Origin: Pedobacter sp. AK013
GTDB taxonomy: Bacteria > Bacteroidota > Bacteroidia > Sphingobacteriales > Sphingobacteriaceae
Direction of reading: 5' to 3'
Assembly (NCBI RefSeq): GCF_014205835.1
Contig: NZ_JACHCQ010000035.1
Coordinates: forward strand, 1-64,000
DNA length: 64,000 bases
This document shows positions 45,801 through 55,230 of this stretch, piece by piece. Every line of letters starts with the position of its first letter. The stretch's first letter is position 1. The notes under the pieces are model-generated. The model searched no databases and had not been told where the DNA came from. It worked only from the letters and a program-made list of their open reading frames with translations. The position numbers and the translations under genes are program-made.

Positions 45801-47495
45801 ATGTTAATCAAGATGAAAAATATTTATAAAATTGCCTTAATCATCGGTCTTCCGGTTTTATCGGTATCCTGCAAAAAGCAGGAAGCACTTGATTTTTCTG
45901 TTGAAAAACCTACATCAATAGCTGCACAGGAACAGATTGATGCTTACAATGCATTGAAATCTTATTTCAACTGGTCGGCCAATCCTAATTTTAAACTGGG
46001 AGTAGCCACATCACTTACCGAATACAATAACAAAGGGGTATTATATCGCCTGGCGAACAGCAATTTTAACCAGATTGTAATTGGTTATGAAATGAAACAC
46101 GGCGCCATTGTTAAAGATGATGGCAGTATGGATTTTGATAATGTGAAGAAATTACTGGAGAATGCTAAAAATTCCGGAATGGAAGTGTACGGACATACCC
46201 TTTGCTGGCATGCCAATCAAAATGCCAAGTACCTCAATAGTTTAATTGCACCTACTGTAATTAAAGGTACCAGCGGGCCGGCGCTTGAGGATAACCTCAT
46301 TAACAATGGTGATTTTGAATCAGGAAATATTTCAGGCTGGTTTGGCTGGGGAAATAGTTCTGTTAGGGACGTTTCGGCAAAGGGTGATGGATATGGTGGT
46401 ACAGGCTATGCGCTTACCATGTCTAATCCTAAAGCGGTTAATTCGTGGGAAGCACAGACTGCCATGGATTTTACAACTCCATTTCAAAACGCTTCAAAAT
46501 ATAAACTAAGCTTTTATGTTAAGGGAAGTGTAGCTGGATCTGCCTCTGTAGCGGCACAAGAAACCAAAAGCTACGGCGCAGATGATTTCGGTTCTTTTGA
46601 TGTTTCAACCGATTGGAAGCTGGTACAACTGGAAAAAACCATCACTGCCGGTGATAGAACACGCCTGGTTTTTAGTTTTGGAGCGTATGCCGGTAAAATT
46701 TATATAGATAAAATATCACTTAACCGTGTAAATCCAAATGGTGGTGATAAAATAATTGAAAAAACGGCCGACGAGAAAAAAACTATTTTAACAAGTGCAC
46801 TCGATAAGTGGATTGCTGGAATGCTTGCTGCCAGCAAAGCCAATGTAAAAGCATGGGATGTGGTAAATGAACCAATGTCTGACTGGCCAGATCCATCACA
46901 GTTGAAGACCGGAGTAGGTAAAACGAATATAGCTGCCGATGAATTTTATTGGCAGGATTATTTAGGTAAAGATTATGCTGTGGTTGCCTTTAAACTTGCA
47001 CGCCAGTATGGTAATGCTTCTGACATTCATTTTATAAACGATTATGGATTAGAAAGTAGTCTTGATAAATGCAAAGGACTGATTGATTATGTAAAATATA
47101 TTGAAAGCAAAGGCGCCAAGGTTGATGGCATCGGTACACAAATGCACATCGGTACAGAAAATGATAAAGCAAAAATAGCCGAAATGTTCAAATTGTTGGC
47201 CGCCACAGGCAAATTGATAAAGGTATCAGAACTGGATCTCGGCGTTTCGAATAAGAAGACAGCTGCTGTAACACAAGAAGAATACAAAGCACAGGCAGAA
47301 ATGTACCGTTATGTGATTGATAAATATTTTGAGCTTATACCGCCTGCTCAACGTTATGGAATTACGATCTGGAGTCCGTTAGATAGTCCAGCCAGTTCTT
47401 TTTGGAGACCCGATGAACCAATTGGACTTTGGACAGGAGGCTTTGTGCGTAAACCCGCTTACGTAGGTGTTGCAGAAGCACTCAAGGGCAGGTAA
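45801..47495 (+). CDS. xyn10C: GH10 endo-xylanase with inserted CBM4-like module
   Basis: A 564-residue lipoprotein (lipobox Cys24, SVSC), probably the outer-membrane xylanase that starts degradation. The GH10 barrel is interrupted after HTLCWHANQNAKYLN (about residue 145) by a carbohydrate-binding module of about 150 residues (NLINNGDFESGNISGWFGWG to GKIYIDKISL, about 165-307) of the CBM4/22 type. The barrel resumes with acid/base Glu357 in AWDVVNEPMSD and nucleophile Glu478 in IKVSELDLGV. This insertion is known from Prevotella and Bacteroides PUL xylanases. It closes the xus operon; a palindromic repeat follows 11 bases after the stop codon. A start at 45813 is also possible. Confidence 0.94.
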   Translation: MLIKMKNIYKIALIIGLPVLSVSCKKQEALDFSVEKPTSIAAQEQIDAYNALKSYFNWSANPNFKLGVATSLTEYNNKGVLYRLANSNFNQIVIGYEMKHGAIVKDDGSMDFDNVKKLLENAKNSGMEVYGHTLCWHANQNAKYLNSLIAPTVIKGTSGPALEDNLINNGDFESGNISGWFGWGNSSVRDVSAKGDGYGGTGYALTMSNPKAVNSWEAQTAMDFTTPFQNASKYKLSFYVKGSVAGSASVAAQETKSYGADDFGSFDVSTDWKLVQLEKTITAGDRTRLVFSFGAYAGKIYIDKISLNRVNPNGGDKIIEKTADEKKTILTSALDKWIAGMLAASKANVKAWDVVNEPMSDWPDPSQLKTGVGKTNIAADEFYWQDYLGKDYAVVAFKLARQYGNASDIHFINDYGLESSLDKCKGLIDYVKYIESKGAKVDGIGTQMHIGTENDKAKIAEMFKLLAATGKLIKVSELDLGVSNKKTAAVTQEEYKAQAEMYRYVIDKYFELIPPAQRYGITIWSPLDSPASSFWRPDEPIGLWTGGFVRKPAYVGVAEALKGR

Positions 47496-47505
47496 CTTTT
47501 TTTAT

Positions 47506-47604
47506 TCGTCATTGTGAGAAGGCTTTATCAGCCGACGAAGCAATCTTTATAGCGAGAAGCGCCAGCAGGAAAGATTGCTTCGTTGTTCCTTCTCGCAATG
47601 ACGA
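47506..47604. repeat. 100-bp palindromic dispersed repeat, copy 2
   Basis: TCGTCATTGTGAGAAGG...CGACGAAGCAATCTTTAT pairs with GAAAGATTGCTTCGTTG...CTCGCAATGACGA. It shares the 25-base core TCAGCCGACGAAGCAATCTT-TATAG with the copy at 14295. Lying just after the last gene of the xus operon, it would form a long hairpin at the 3' end of that mRNA. Confidence 0.75.
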
Positions 47605-47760
47605 TGTTTTTGGGTAACCTGTCTTCGGTAGCTTGCCGAAAGGTTGATTTAGATATACTTTTATATGTTTAAATGTTTGATCAGGTTCTGCTCAACGAGG
47701 CACTTTAGAGAAACTTGTTTTATGTTACAGCCTCTTTAATAAATCAAATTTACCCCAATT

Positions 47761-49317
47761 ATGAAAAATCTGGTATTTTACCTGTACATTGTACTTTTAA
47801 ATGGGCTGTTTCATTTTACCGCCCATAGTCAGCTCGCTACAAATCCTATCATCGCTGCTGATGTACCCGATCCATCGATCATTCGGGTAGGAAAAACCTA
47901 TTACATGAGCAGTACAACCATGCATATGAGCCCTGGTCTTCCTATTATGAAGTCTACTGATCTCGTAAACTGGAAGATAGTAACTTATGTTTACGACACA
48001 CTGGCAAATACTGATCAGCTAAATTTAAATAATGGTAAAAATGATTACGGGAGGGGATCATGGGCCAGTAGTTTACGCTACCATGAAGGTCGGTTTTATG
48101 TAAGTACTTTTTCTGGTACAACCAACAAAACATACATATATTCTACTACAAACATTGAAAAAGGCCCGTGGAAAAGGTCTGCCTTTAGTCCTGCGCTTCA
48201 TGATCATTCCTTGTTTTTTGAAAATAACAGGGTATTTATGGTTTATGGGGCAGGTAAAATTATGCTTACGGAGTTAAATGCAGATTTTTCAGGGATAAAA
48301 ACAGGTACAAGTCCTAAGGTATTAATAGAAAATGCTACCCAGATTGCTGGCAATAACCCCGGCTTACCTGCTGAAGGTTCGCAACTTTTTAAGGTAAAAG
48401 GAAAATATTATCTTTTCAATATTACCTGGCCAAGAAACAGTATGCGTACGGTAATTATTCATAAAGCCGATAGTCTATTGGGGCCATATACCGGAAGAAT
48501 CGGTCTTCAGGATAAAGGGGTAGCACAGGGAGGATTAATTAGTACCTCTGAAGGGCAGTGGTTTTCCTACCTTTTCCGCGATTATGGAGCAGTTGGTCGA
48601 ATTCCTTATCTCGTTCCCGTTAAATGGGAGCAGGGCTGGCCTGTTCTTGGTGTAAATTCTAAAGTGCCAGATTCACTTCACCTGGCTAAAAACTTAAGTC
48701 CTATTCCAGGTATTGTAGATTCTGACAACTTCGATGGCACAGGCGAGGGAAGCGGTCTTAAAAAAGTCTGGCAATGGAATCATAATCCAGATCACGCTAA
48801 CTGGTCGCTCTCCAGAAGAAAAGGCTATCTGGTGATACAAACCTCCAGGATTGATACCTCGGTGCTTTGGGCTAGAAATACGCTTACCCAAAGAACGGTA
48901 GCGCCGGCAAGTTCTGCCGAAACCAGTATAGACTTGGAAAATATGAAAGTAGGAGACTGCGCCGGAATGTTACTGCTTCAGAAAAAATATGGCTGGATTG
49001 GCGTTAAATCTTTAAAAGAGGGTCTAGTCATTGTGGTTACTACAATGAACGATAATCAGCCTGTAGAAAGCATTAAAATTCCACTAAAACAGCAGAAAAT
49101 TTATTTAAAGTTGAGCTGTGATTTTAAAGATCGCCAGGATCTGGCTTCCTTCGCTTATAGCTTAGATGGTAAATCATGGAATACAGTTGGTGAAAAACTA
49201 AAAATGTCGTACACCATACCGCACTTTATGGGGTATCGGTTCGGTCTTTTCAATTATGCAACGCAGCAAATTGGGGGACATGCTGATTTTGATTATTTCA
49301 ATATCAAAGTTAACTAG
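47761..49317 (+). CDS. GH43 xylosidase-type enzyme with C-terminal beta-sandwich
   Basis: A secreted 518-residue enzyme with a signal peptide ending at FTAHSQ. The GH43 propeller has base Asp37 in AADVPDPSIIRV, acid Glu205 in LPAEGSQLF, and Asp148 in ALHDHSLFF, where most relatives have DPS, so a His replaces the Pro. YYMSSTTMHMSPGLPIMKS suggests subfamily 10 or 12. A ConA-like domain starts near residue 320 (DSDNFDGTGEGSGLKKVWQW). The likely role is release of xylose from oligosaccharides. It stands between the xus operon and the SASA esterase; a TATGTTTA box at 47664 exists, but without the direct-repeat operator. Confidence 0.88.
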   Translation: MKNLVFYLYIVLLNGLFHFTAHSQLATNPIIAADVPDPSIIRVGKTYYMSSTTMHMSPGLPIMKSTDLVNWKIVTYVYDTLANTDQLNLNNGKNDYGRGSWASSLRYHEGRFYVSTFSGTTNKTYIYSTTNIEKGPWKRSAFSPALHDHSLFFENNRVFMVYGAGKIMLTELNADFSGIKTGTSPKVLIENATQIAGNNPGLPAEGSQLFKVKGKYYLFNITWPRNSMRTVIIHKADSLLGPYTGRIGLQDKGVAQGGLISTSEGQWFSYLFRDYGAVGRIPYLVPVKWEQGWPVLGVNSKVPDSLHLAKNLSPIPGIVDSDNFDGTGEGSGLKKVWQWNHNPDHANWSLSRRKGYLVIQTSRIDTSVLWARNTLTQRTVAPASSAETSIDLENMKVGDCAGMLLLQKKYGWIGVKSLKEGLVIVVTTMNDNQPVESIKIPLKQQKIYLKLSCDFKDRQDLASFAYSLDGKSWNTVGEKLKMSYTIPHFMGYRFGLFNYATQQIGGHADFDYFNIKVN

Positions 49318-49394
49318 TCTGGGCGCTTATAGGATAATACAAATCTACTCCTAAAGGGAACTGGAGTAAGATTTTACATATTAGTAAAATCAAT

Positions 49395-49461
49395 TTTGAA
49401 CATTAATTGCAGTATTATACTCAAATGGCAAAAAAAAGTTCTGTGCCGTTGGATAGTTTTG
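49395..49461 (+). promoter_or_regulatory. PUL promoter with 21-bp direct-repeat operator (site d)
   Basis: TTTGAACATTA has its G at 49398, CAAAT follows with C at 49422, and a perfect -7 box TAGTTTTG starts at 49454 (+56). The box ends 15 bases before the ATG at 49477, so the 5' leader would be under 10 bases. It shows that the in-frame ATG at 49396 cannot be the translation start from this promoter. Confidence 0.65.
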
Positions 49462-49476
49462 GAAATTGATAAGAAT

Positions 49477-51441
49477 ATGAAAACAAAATTAATTTTATGC
49501 TGCTTAGCCTGGCTACTGGTTTTCAGTTTTTCAGCCTCGGCCAAGGTAACCTTACCTCAGTTGGTATCCAGCCACATGGTGCTCCAGCGGGAAACTCCCC
49601 TCACCATATGGGGATGGGCAGCAGCAAAAGAAAAAATAACGATCAGTTTTAACGGAAAAACATATAGGACCACCACCAATGCACAAGGCTCATGGTTTGT
49701 GAAAATGAGCAAGATAAAAGCTGGTGGTCCTTTTAAAATGATTATTAAAGGTGAAAATATAATTACCCTGGATGATATCCTAGTGGGAGATGTATGGTTT
49801 TGTTCAGGGCAATCTAATATGGCCCTGCCAATGGAACGGTTAAAAGAAGCTTATCCGCAGGTGATTGAAAAAGATCATTTCCCTTTGATCAGGAACTTTT
49901 TCGTTCCAACTAAAGCAAACCTGTCTGGAGAATCGATCGATCTTCCTCCAGGAAAATGGGTTCCTGCCACTGGTACGGGTATATTAAGTTTCGGAGGAAC
50001 AAGTTATTTTTTCGCAAAAACGCTCTTCCAAAAATATAACATTCCGATAGGCATCATCAATTCGAGTGTTGGGGGCACCCCTATTGAGGCCTGGATGAGT
50101 CGCGATGCGTTTTTGATGAATCCCACGCAGATGAAAAAAATAGACAATTTCAGGGATTCGGTATTTATGGCCAATTACCAAAAAAATATTAAAGAGAAGA
50201 ACCTGGCAAGGCCGGCATTGGCTCCCATAGTTGATGAGGGACTTTCTGGCCCGGTAAAATGGATCGATCCGGATTTTAATGCCAGCGGCTGGCGAAAATT
50301 TTGGATGCCGGGCTACTGGGCTGATCAGGGAATCAAGAATTTGAACGGGATTTTTTACTTTAGAAAAGAACTGCAAATTCCTGAAGAAATGAGCGGACAG
50401 CAGGTTAAGCTCTATCTGGGGCGCATTATAGATGCTGATTCAGTGTTTCTTAACGGTAAATTTATCGGTAACACTACTTATCAATATCCTCCCCGCAGAT
50501 ATGTTATCCCTGCAGGTTTGTTAAAAAGCGGGAAAAATATCCTTATTGTTAAAGTTGTAAGTAGCAGCGGTAAAGGAGGCTTTGTACCGGATAAAAACTA
50601 TTCCCTGCAGACTTCAGAGAAAAAGATAGACTTACGCGGTGAATGGAGTTTCGAAGTGGGCTATGCTCAGCCAAAGCAAAACCGGGGTTTTAATGGTGAG
50701 GCCGAAATGCCCTTAGTGGCACAGAATGAACCAACCGGATTATTCAATACCATGGTTGCACCAGCTGTAAGATTTGCAATAAAAGGTTTTCTCTGGTATC
50801 AGGGCGAAGCGAATACCGGTGATCCGAAAGCATACGGGCAATTGTTGCCTGCGCTTATAAAAGACTGGCGTAATAAATGGAAGCAGGGAGATTTGCCTTT
50901 TATCTATGCACAGTTGCCTAATTTTATGGAAGCCAGCTATTTGCCCGAAGAAAGTAGTTGGGCACAATTTAGGCAAAGCCAGCTGCAGACACTTTCAGTA
51001 CCGAATACAGGGATGGCTGTGGCCATTGATGCTGGTGAATGGAATGATATCCATCCGCTGGATAAAAAAGACGTAGGTGAGCGTTTGGCACTATGGGCCT
51101 CACATTTAGCCTATCAAGATCAACAGATTACGTATTCTGGACCTATTTATAAATCAAACCATGCAAATGGATCGGAATTGATTATAAATTTTGATCATAG
51201 TTTGCCTGGGTTGATGATTAAAGGATCTGATAAATTGAACGGTTTCGCCCTTGCGGGTGAGGACAAGGTTTTCTATTGGGCCCAGGCCAGGATAGTGGGG
51301 GATACAGTTGTGCTCACAAGTCCCATGGTCTCAAAGCCGGCATTTGTCCGCTATGCATGGGCAGATAATCCCGATCGTGCTAATTTATACAACAAGGCTA
51401 ATTTACCAGCTTCTCCTTTTGAAGCGGAAGTTAATAAATAG
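49477..51441 (+). CDS. Large SASA-domain acetylesterase with inserted jelly-roll domain
   Basis: A secreted 654-residue esterase of the sialate-O-acetylesterase type, which includes the CE20 acetyl-esterases of plant-glycan loci. Signal peptide MKTKLILCCLAWLL...SASA, 22 residues. It has an N-terminal Ig-like domain (ITISFNGKTYRTTT), catalytic Ser113 in FCSGQSNMALPM, an inserted GH2-like sandwich between the halves of the catalytic fold (GIFYFRKELQIPEE to NILIVKVVSSSG), then GFLWYQGEANTGD and NDIHPLDKKDVGERLALWA with the final Asp/His. The likely role is deacetylation of xylo-oligosaccharides. It is monocistronic, with its own PUL promoter. Confidence 0.88.
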   Translation: MKTKLILCCLAWLLVFSFSASAKVTLPQLVSSHMVLQRETPLTIWGWAAAKEKITISFNGKTYRTTTNAQGSWFVKMSKIKAGGPFKMIIKGENIITLDDILVGDVWFCSGQSNMALPMERLKEAYPQVIEKDHFPLIRNFFVPTKANLSGESIDLPPGKWVPATGTGILSFGGTSYFFAKTLFQKYNIPIGIINSSVGGTPIEAWMSRDAFLMNPTQMKKIDNFRDSVFMANYQKNIKEKNLARPALAPIVDEGLSGPVKWIDPDFNASGWRKFWMPGYWADQGIKNLNGIFYFRKELQIPEEMSGQQVKLYLGRIIDADSVFLNGKFIGNTTYQYPPRRYVIPAGLLKSGKNILIVKVVSSSGKGGFVPDKNYSLQTSEKKIDLRGEWSFEVGYAQPKQNRGFNGEAEMPLVAQNEPTGLFNTMVAPAVRFAIKGFLWYQGEANTGDPKAYGQLLPALIKDWRNKWKQGDLPFIYAQLPNFMEASYLPEESSWAQFRQSQLQTLSVPNTGMAVAIDAGEWNDIHPLDKKDVGERLALWASHLAYQDQQITYSGPIYKSNHANGSELIINFDHSLPGLMIKGSDKLNGFALAGEDKVFYWAQARIVGDTVVLTSPMVSKPAFVRYAWADNPDRANLYNKANLPASPFEAEVNK

Positions 51442-51755
51442 AGATAGCTGATGTGTACTTGGAAACTTCTGCATAGCGCTGTGGGTAAGATTAGGTTTGG
51501 TCATAAAATGTACTTTTTTTAACCATCATAGAACAATAAAAATCGAGAAATCTTCTTCACTTTTTGCGTAGTTAGTCTTTAATCTGGGCGGACTGAATTC
51601 AAAAAAAATAAAAAAATTCAACCGATTGCATAAAGTGGATTTTTCATCTTTTTTGAATATTATACCCGCTTATAAGTCAATTCTATACGTCTTATTTAAA
51701 CAATTGGTTGGTTAAGTTTATTGTTGAGGTAAATATATGATGCCGATTTTCTATT

Positions 51756-51793
51756 AAAAAACTGCCTTAATTTATGTGTTTAGGCGGTTTTTG
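51756..51793 (+). terminator. Rho-independent terminator
   Basis: AAAAAACTGCCTTAA pairs with TTAGGCGGTTTTT across a loop of about 9 bases, ending in a T run, so it can work in both directions. It lies upstream of promoter site e, hence it isolates the third SusC/D operon from the esterase gene and is not an attenuator. Confidence 0.7.
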
Positions 51794-51913
51794 GTTTGCG
51801 CTTTAGATATTTAAACCCACGGATTTTCATTTTTACCACATCATTTGTTGTACCAGTGGCTTGCTTTTTCAGCTGATTTTTTTGCCACCCCAAGGGCAAT
51901 AGCTCATTTTCGA

Positions 51914-51980
51914 TTTGAACATTTATTCTATTAATATGCACAATCAAATCATGAGCGGATGGGCAATCTAAATATCTTTA
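51914..51980 (+). promoter_or_regulatory. PUL promoter with 21-bp direct-repeat operator (site e)
   Basis: TTTGAACATTTATTC has its G at 51917, CAATC follows with C at 51941, and the -7 box TATCTTTA starts at 51973 (+56). It is the only candidate promoter found for the SusC/SusD/GH115 group. Confidence 0.65.
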
Positions 51981-52113
51981 TCAGAGAATAAATCTGAATT
52001 GAACCAGCAAAGGATAATTAATTTTTGGTGTGTGATTTAAGCATGCACTTGCTGATTTTCCAATTAATACAGCTGGTCTTTTCTTATTCTTTAACCATTA
52101 TAAACCATTTATT

Positions 52114-55100
52114 ATGAGAAGTGAAATTTTACAATTTTCTGTAACATCACGTTGGAAATTTTTCAGGTATCTCCCCAAAGTGATGTTATTGGCAGCACTG
52201 ATATTTTCAGCTTTTATTGCACAGGCACAAACTGTGGTAAAAGGTAAAGTTGTTGATGAACAAGGTATACCATTGCCAGGTGTGGGTATCGTTTTAAAAG
52301 GAACCGGTACAAGTACATCATCTCAGGATAACGGAAGTTTTTCTATTACCACAACGGGGGCTAATCCGGTTTTGGTATTCTCCTATGTGGGTTATACCAG
52401 CAAAGAAGTCCCGGTGAAAAATCAAACTTTAATAAATGTCACCCTTCAACCAAGCGCGGCAGAACTTGGTCAGGTTGTGGTTGTAGGTTACGGTACCCAG
52501 CGCAAAGAAGCTGTTACAGGTTCTGTAGCCTCTATTGCTGGAGAAAAAATCCGTGAAGTGCCTGCGCCTAATATTGCTCAGGCCATCCAGGGACGTTTAG
52601 CAGGTGTTAATATTTCTCAAACTTCAACCAAACCAGGTGCCACCATGCAGATCCTGATCCGTGGCCAGCGTTCGCTTTCGGCAAGTAACGATCCGCTTGT
52701 GGTATTGGATGGAATTCCGTTCCCTGGCTCCATTGGTGATATTAACCCCAACGATATTAAAAGTATTGATATCTTAAAGGATGCATCTGCAACCGCTATT
52801 TACGGCTCAAGAGGTGCCAACGGGGTAATCCTGCTAACTACCAACAGGGGACAGACTGGAGCGCCCGCTAAAATCTCTTACAATACCTATACAGGTTTAC
52901 AAACCTTATTTGCAAAATATCCGATGATGAACGGACCTGAATTTACTGCACTGAGGAAAGCGGCAGGGCTATTTACAACACTTGGTGTTGATGAATCGAA
53001 TGATGTGAATACAGATTGGCAGGATTTATTTTATAATAAGAATGCTATTGTAACCAGTCATGATCTGGGTGTAACCGGTGGTTCGGCAACCAGTAACTAT
53101 AGTTTTGGCGGAGGGTATTATAAAAACCAAAGTTTAATTCCTACGCAGCAGTATACCAGGTATTCGATGAAAGCATCGCTGGATCAGCAAATTGGTAAAC
53201 TTTTTCGTGTCGGATTTACTACCAATAATAATTACAATATAAGTGAGGGTAACCAGGTTGGTATTTATGGCAACTTGAGTAATACCCCTATTGCAAACCC
53301 CTACAATGCTGATGGAAGTTTAAAGCGTACCATCAGAATGCCACAGGATGAATCTTTTATTTACACCAATGGCATTGTAAAGAATCTGCATGACCAGTGG
53401 TTGAACGAAACCCGTGGTTTTGCAACTTATAATTCATTTTACGGTGAGGTTAAAATTCCGGGGGTTGAAGGTTTAAAATACCGTGCCAACCTTGGTCTGG
53501 ATTTTATCCAAAGCAATAACGGCAACTTCACCGGTGTTGGGGTGGGCAGTACTACAGCAACTACAGTTTCTACAGCTGGGGTAAGTAACTCGCAGACCTA
53601 TCACTGGACTTTGGAGAATTTAATCACTTACGACCGCAGTTTTGGAAAACATAGTTTCAATGCCGTTGCTTTATATTCAGCAGAACAAAATAAATTCAAT
53701 TCTTCTTCCATGACGGCCAGGGATATCCCTTCTGATGCTTTCCAGTTTTATAATCTTGGGCAGGCAAATGGTGAGATCACAATTGGCAGTGGTACCCCTC
53801 AAAATCCACTCTATACCCTAAGTGGGCTGGTTTCCTACATGGGAAGGATTATGTACTCGTATGATAACAGGTATTTATTGAGTGCCACACTCCGGTCTGA
53901 TGCATCATCGCGTTTGGCGCCAGGCCATAAGTGGCATACCTATCCAGCAGTTTCTGTGGGTTGGAATATGATGAATGAGTCTTTTATGAAAGGCATTACT
54001 GCAATTGATAAATTAAAAATACGGGTAGGTTACGGACAAACTTCCAATCAAGCTGTTGCCCCATATCAAACACTGGGTGTGCTTAGTACCCGCCCATATA
54101 ATTTCGGTGATAATACTTATGCAACTGGTTATTATGTATCTCAGCTTCCAAGTCCGGGCTTAGGATGGGAATATTCTGAAACGTGGAATTATGGTTTAGA
54201 TTTTTCAATCTTAAAAAACCGCATCTCGGGTACTTTTGAATACTATGACACCAAAACCAAAGATATATTACTTAGTGTGGCATTACCTTCTACAGCAGGT
54301 GTGGGTAGCTATACGGCAAATATAGGCCAAACTCAGAATAAGGGTTGGGAATTGAGCATTAATGGTGTTATCCTGGAAAATCAGGGAGGATGGACCTGGG
54401 ATTTAGGGTTCAACATTTCTGCAAACAGAAACAAGCTAACCGCACTGGCTTCCGGACAAACCCGCGATGAAGGAAATGCGTGGTTTGTCGGTCATAATAT
54501 CAATGCGATTTATGACTATGAAAAAATCGGATTATGGCAGGCAGGAGATCCTTATTTAAATGTGCTTGAACCAGGTGGCAATGTGGGGATGATCAAAGTT
54601 AAATATACCGGAGATTACAATGCAAGCGGCGTTCCAACAAGGGCCATAGGTGCTGCAGATAGGCAGATTATTGATATTGATCCAAAGTTTACAGGAGGAT
54701 TTAATACCAGGGTTGCCTACAAGGGATTTGATCTGAACGTGGTGGGGCTTTTCAAAAGTGGCGGAACATTGGTAAGTACGCTATATGGTTCGGCAGGATA
54801 CCTGAACTTATTAACAGGCCGTAGAAATAATGTTAAGGTAGATTATTGGACCCCTGAAAATACAGACGCAAAATACCCTAAACCAGGTGGCATTGCAAGT
54901 GGCGATAACCCCAAATATGGAAGTACGCTTGGCTATTTCGATGCTTCATTCTTAAAAATCAGGACCATTTCTCTTGGTTATGATTTTAACAGAGATCTGA
55001 TCAAAAAATCCAATGTAAAGCTGCGCATGTATCTAACGGTACAAAATCCTTTTGTCATGTTCTCCCCTTATCACAGGGAGTCTGGTATGGATCCTGAAAC

Positions 55101-55218
55101 TAACTCTTTTGGTGATGAAAATCAGGCTGTTAACTCTTATCAGCGAAGAATTTTGACTATTGGTACCAATACACCTTCAACCCGAAATTATGTTGCAGGT
55201 CTTAATTTAACATTTTAG
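52114..55218 (+). CDS. SusC-like TonB-dependent transporter (third pair)
   Basis: A 1034-residue SusC-type outer-membrane transporter. The signal sequence ends at SAFIAQAQ; a carboxypeptidase-regulatory-like domain (VKGKVVDEQGIPLPGVGIVL) and LGQVVVVGYGTQRKEAV follow, then the plug (IRGQRSLSASNDPLVVLDGI; ILKDASATAIYGSRGANGVI) and a barrel ending in YVAGLNLTF. It is more canonical than XusC and unlike both xus transporters in detail. The neighbouring GH115 gene suggests it imports glucuronic-acid-decorated xylan fragments, which is an inference from position only. Confidence 0.93.
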   Translation: MRSEILQFSVTSRWKFFRYLPKVMLLAALIFSAFIAQAQTVVKGKVVDEQGIPLPGVGIVLKGTGTSTSSQDNGSFSITTTGANPVLVFSYVGYTSKEVPVKNQTLINVTLQPSAAELGQVVVVGYGTQRKEAVTGSVASIAGEKIREVPAPNIAQAIQGRLAGVNISQTSTKPGATMQILIRGQRSLSASNDPLVVLDGIPFPGSIGDINPNDIKSIDILKDASATAIYGSRGANGVILLTTNRGQTGAPAKISYNTYTGLQTLFAKYPMMNGPEFTALRKAAGLFTTLGVDESNDVNTDWQDLFYNKNAIVTSHDLGVTGGSATSNYSFGGGYYKNQSLIPTQQYTRYSMKASLDQQIGKLFRVGFTTNNNYNISEGNQVGIYGNLSNTPIANPYNADGSLKRTIRMPQDESFIYTNGIVKNLHDQWLNETRGFATYNSFYGEVKIPGVEGLKYRANLGLDFIQSNNGNFTGVGVGSTTATTVSTAGVSNSQTYHWTLENLITYDRSFGKHSFNAVALYSAEQNKFNSSSMTARDIPSDAFQFYNLGQANGEITIGSGTPQNPLYTLSGLVSYMGRIMYSYDNRYLLSATLRSDASSRLAPGHKWHTYPAVSVGWNMMNESFMKGITAIDKLKIRVGYGQTSNQAVAPYQTLGVLSTRPYNFGDNTYATGYYVSQLPSPGLGWEYSETWNYGLDFSILKNRISGTFEYYDTKTKDILLSVALPSTAGVGSYTANIGQTQNKGWELSINGVILENQGGWTWDLGFNISANRNKLTALASGQTRDEGNAWFVGHNINAIYDYEKIGLWQAGDPYLNVLEPGGNVGMIKVKYTGDYNASGVPTRAIGAADRQIIDIDPKFTGGFNTRVAYKGFDLNVVGLFKSGGTLVSTLYGSAGYLNLLTGRRNNVKVDYWTPENTDAKYPKPGGIASGDNPKYGSTLGYFDASFLKIRTISLGYDFNRDLIKKSNVKLRMYLTVQNPFVMFSPYHRESGMDPETNSFGDENQAVNSYQRRILTIGTNTPSTRNYVAGLNLTF

Positions 55219-55230
55219 AATAAATAGGAT

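Larger units (their letters stand above)
51442..52113. other. Intergenic region before the third SusC/D pair
   Basis: A 672-base gap without a gene. It holds a terminator (51756-51793) for the esterase gene, an imperfect version of the LacI-like site (CAACCGATTGCA, 51619-51630), and the PUL promoter site e at 51914-51980. The predicted transcript for the SusC gene has a leader of about 130 bases. Confidence 0.6.

Noticed and set aside
47608..47671. TATGTTTA box at 47664 before the GH43 gene as a member of the regulon
   Set aside because: The positions where the direct repeat should lie hold unrelated sequence (TTTTTGGGTAACC).
51756..51793. Terminator hairpin as an attenuator in the third SusC leader
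   Set aside because: It lies upstream of the predicted promoter at 51914-51980, so it would not be in that transcript.
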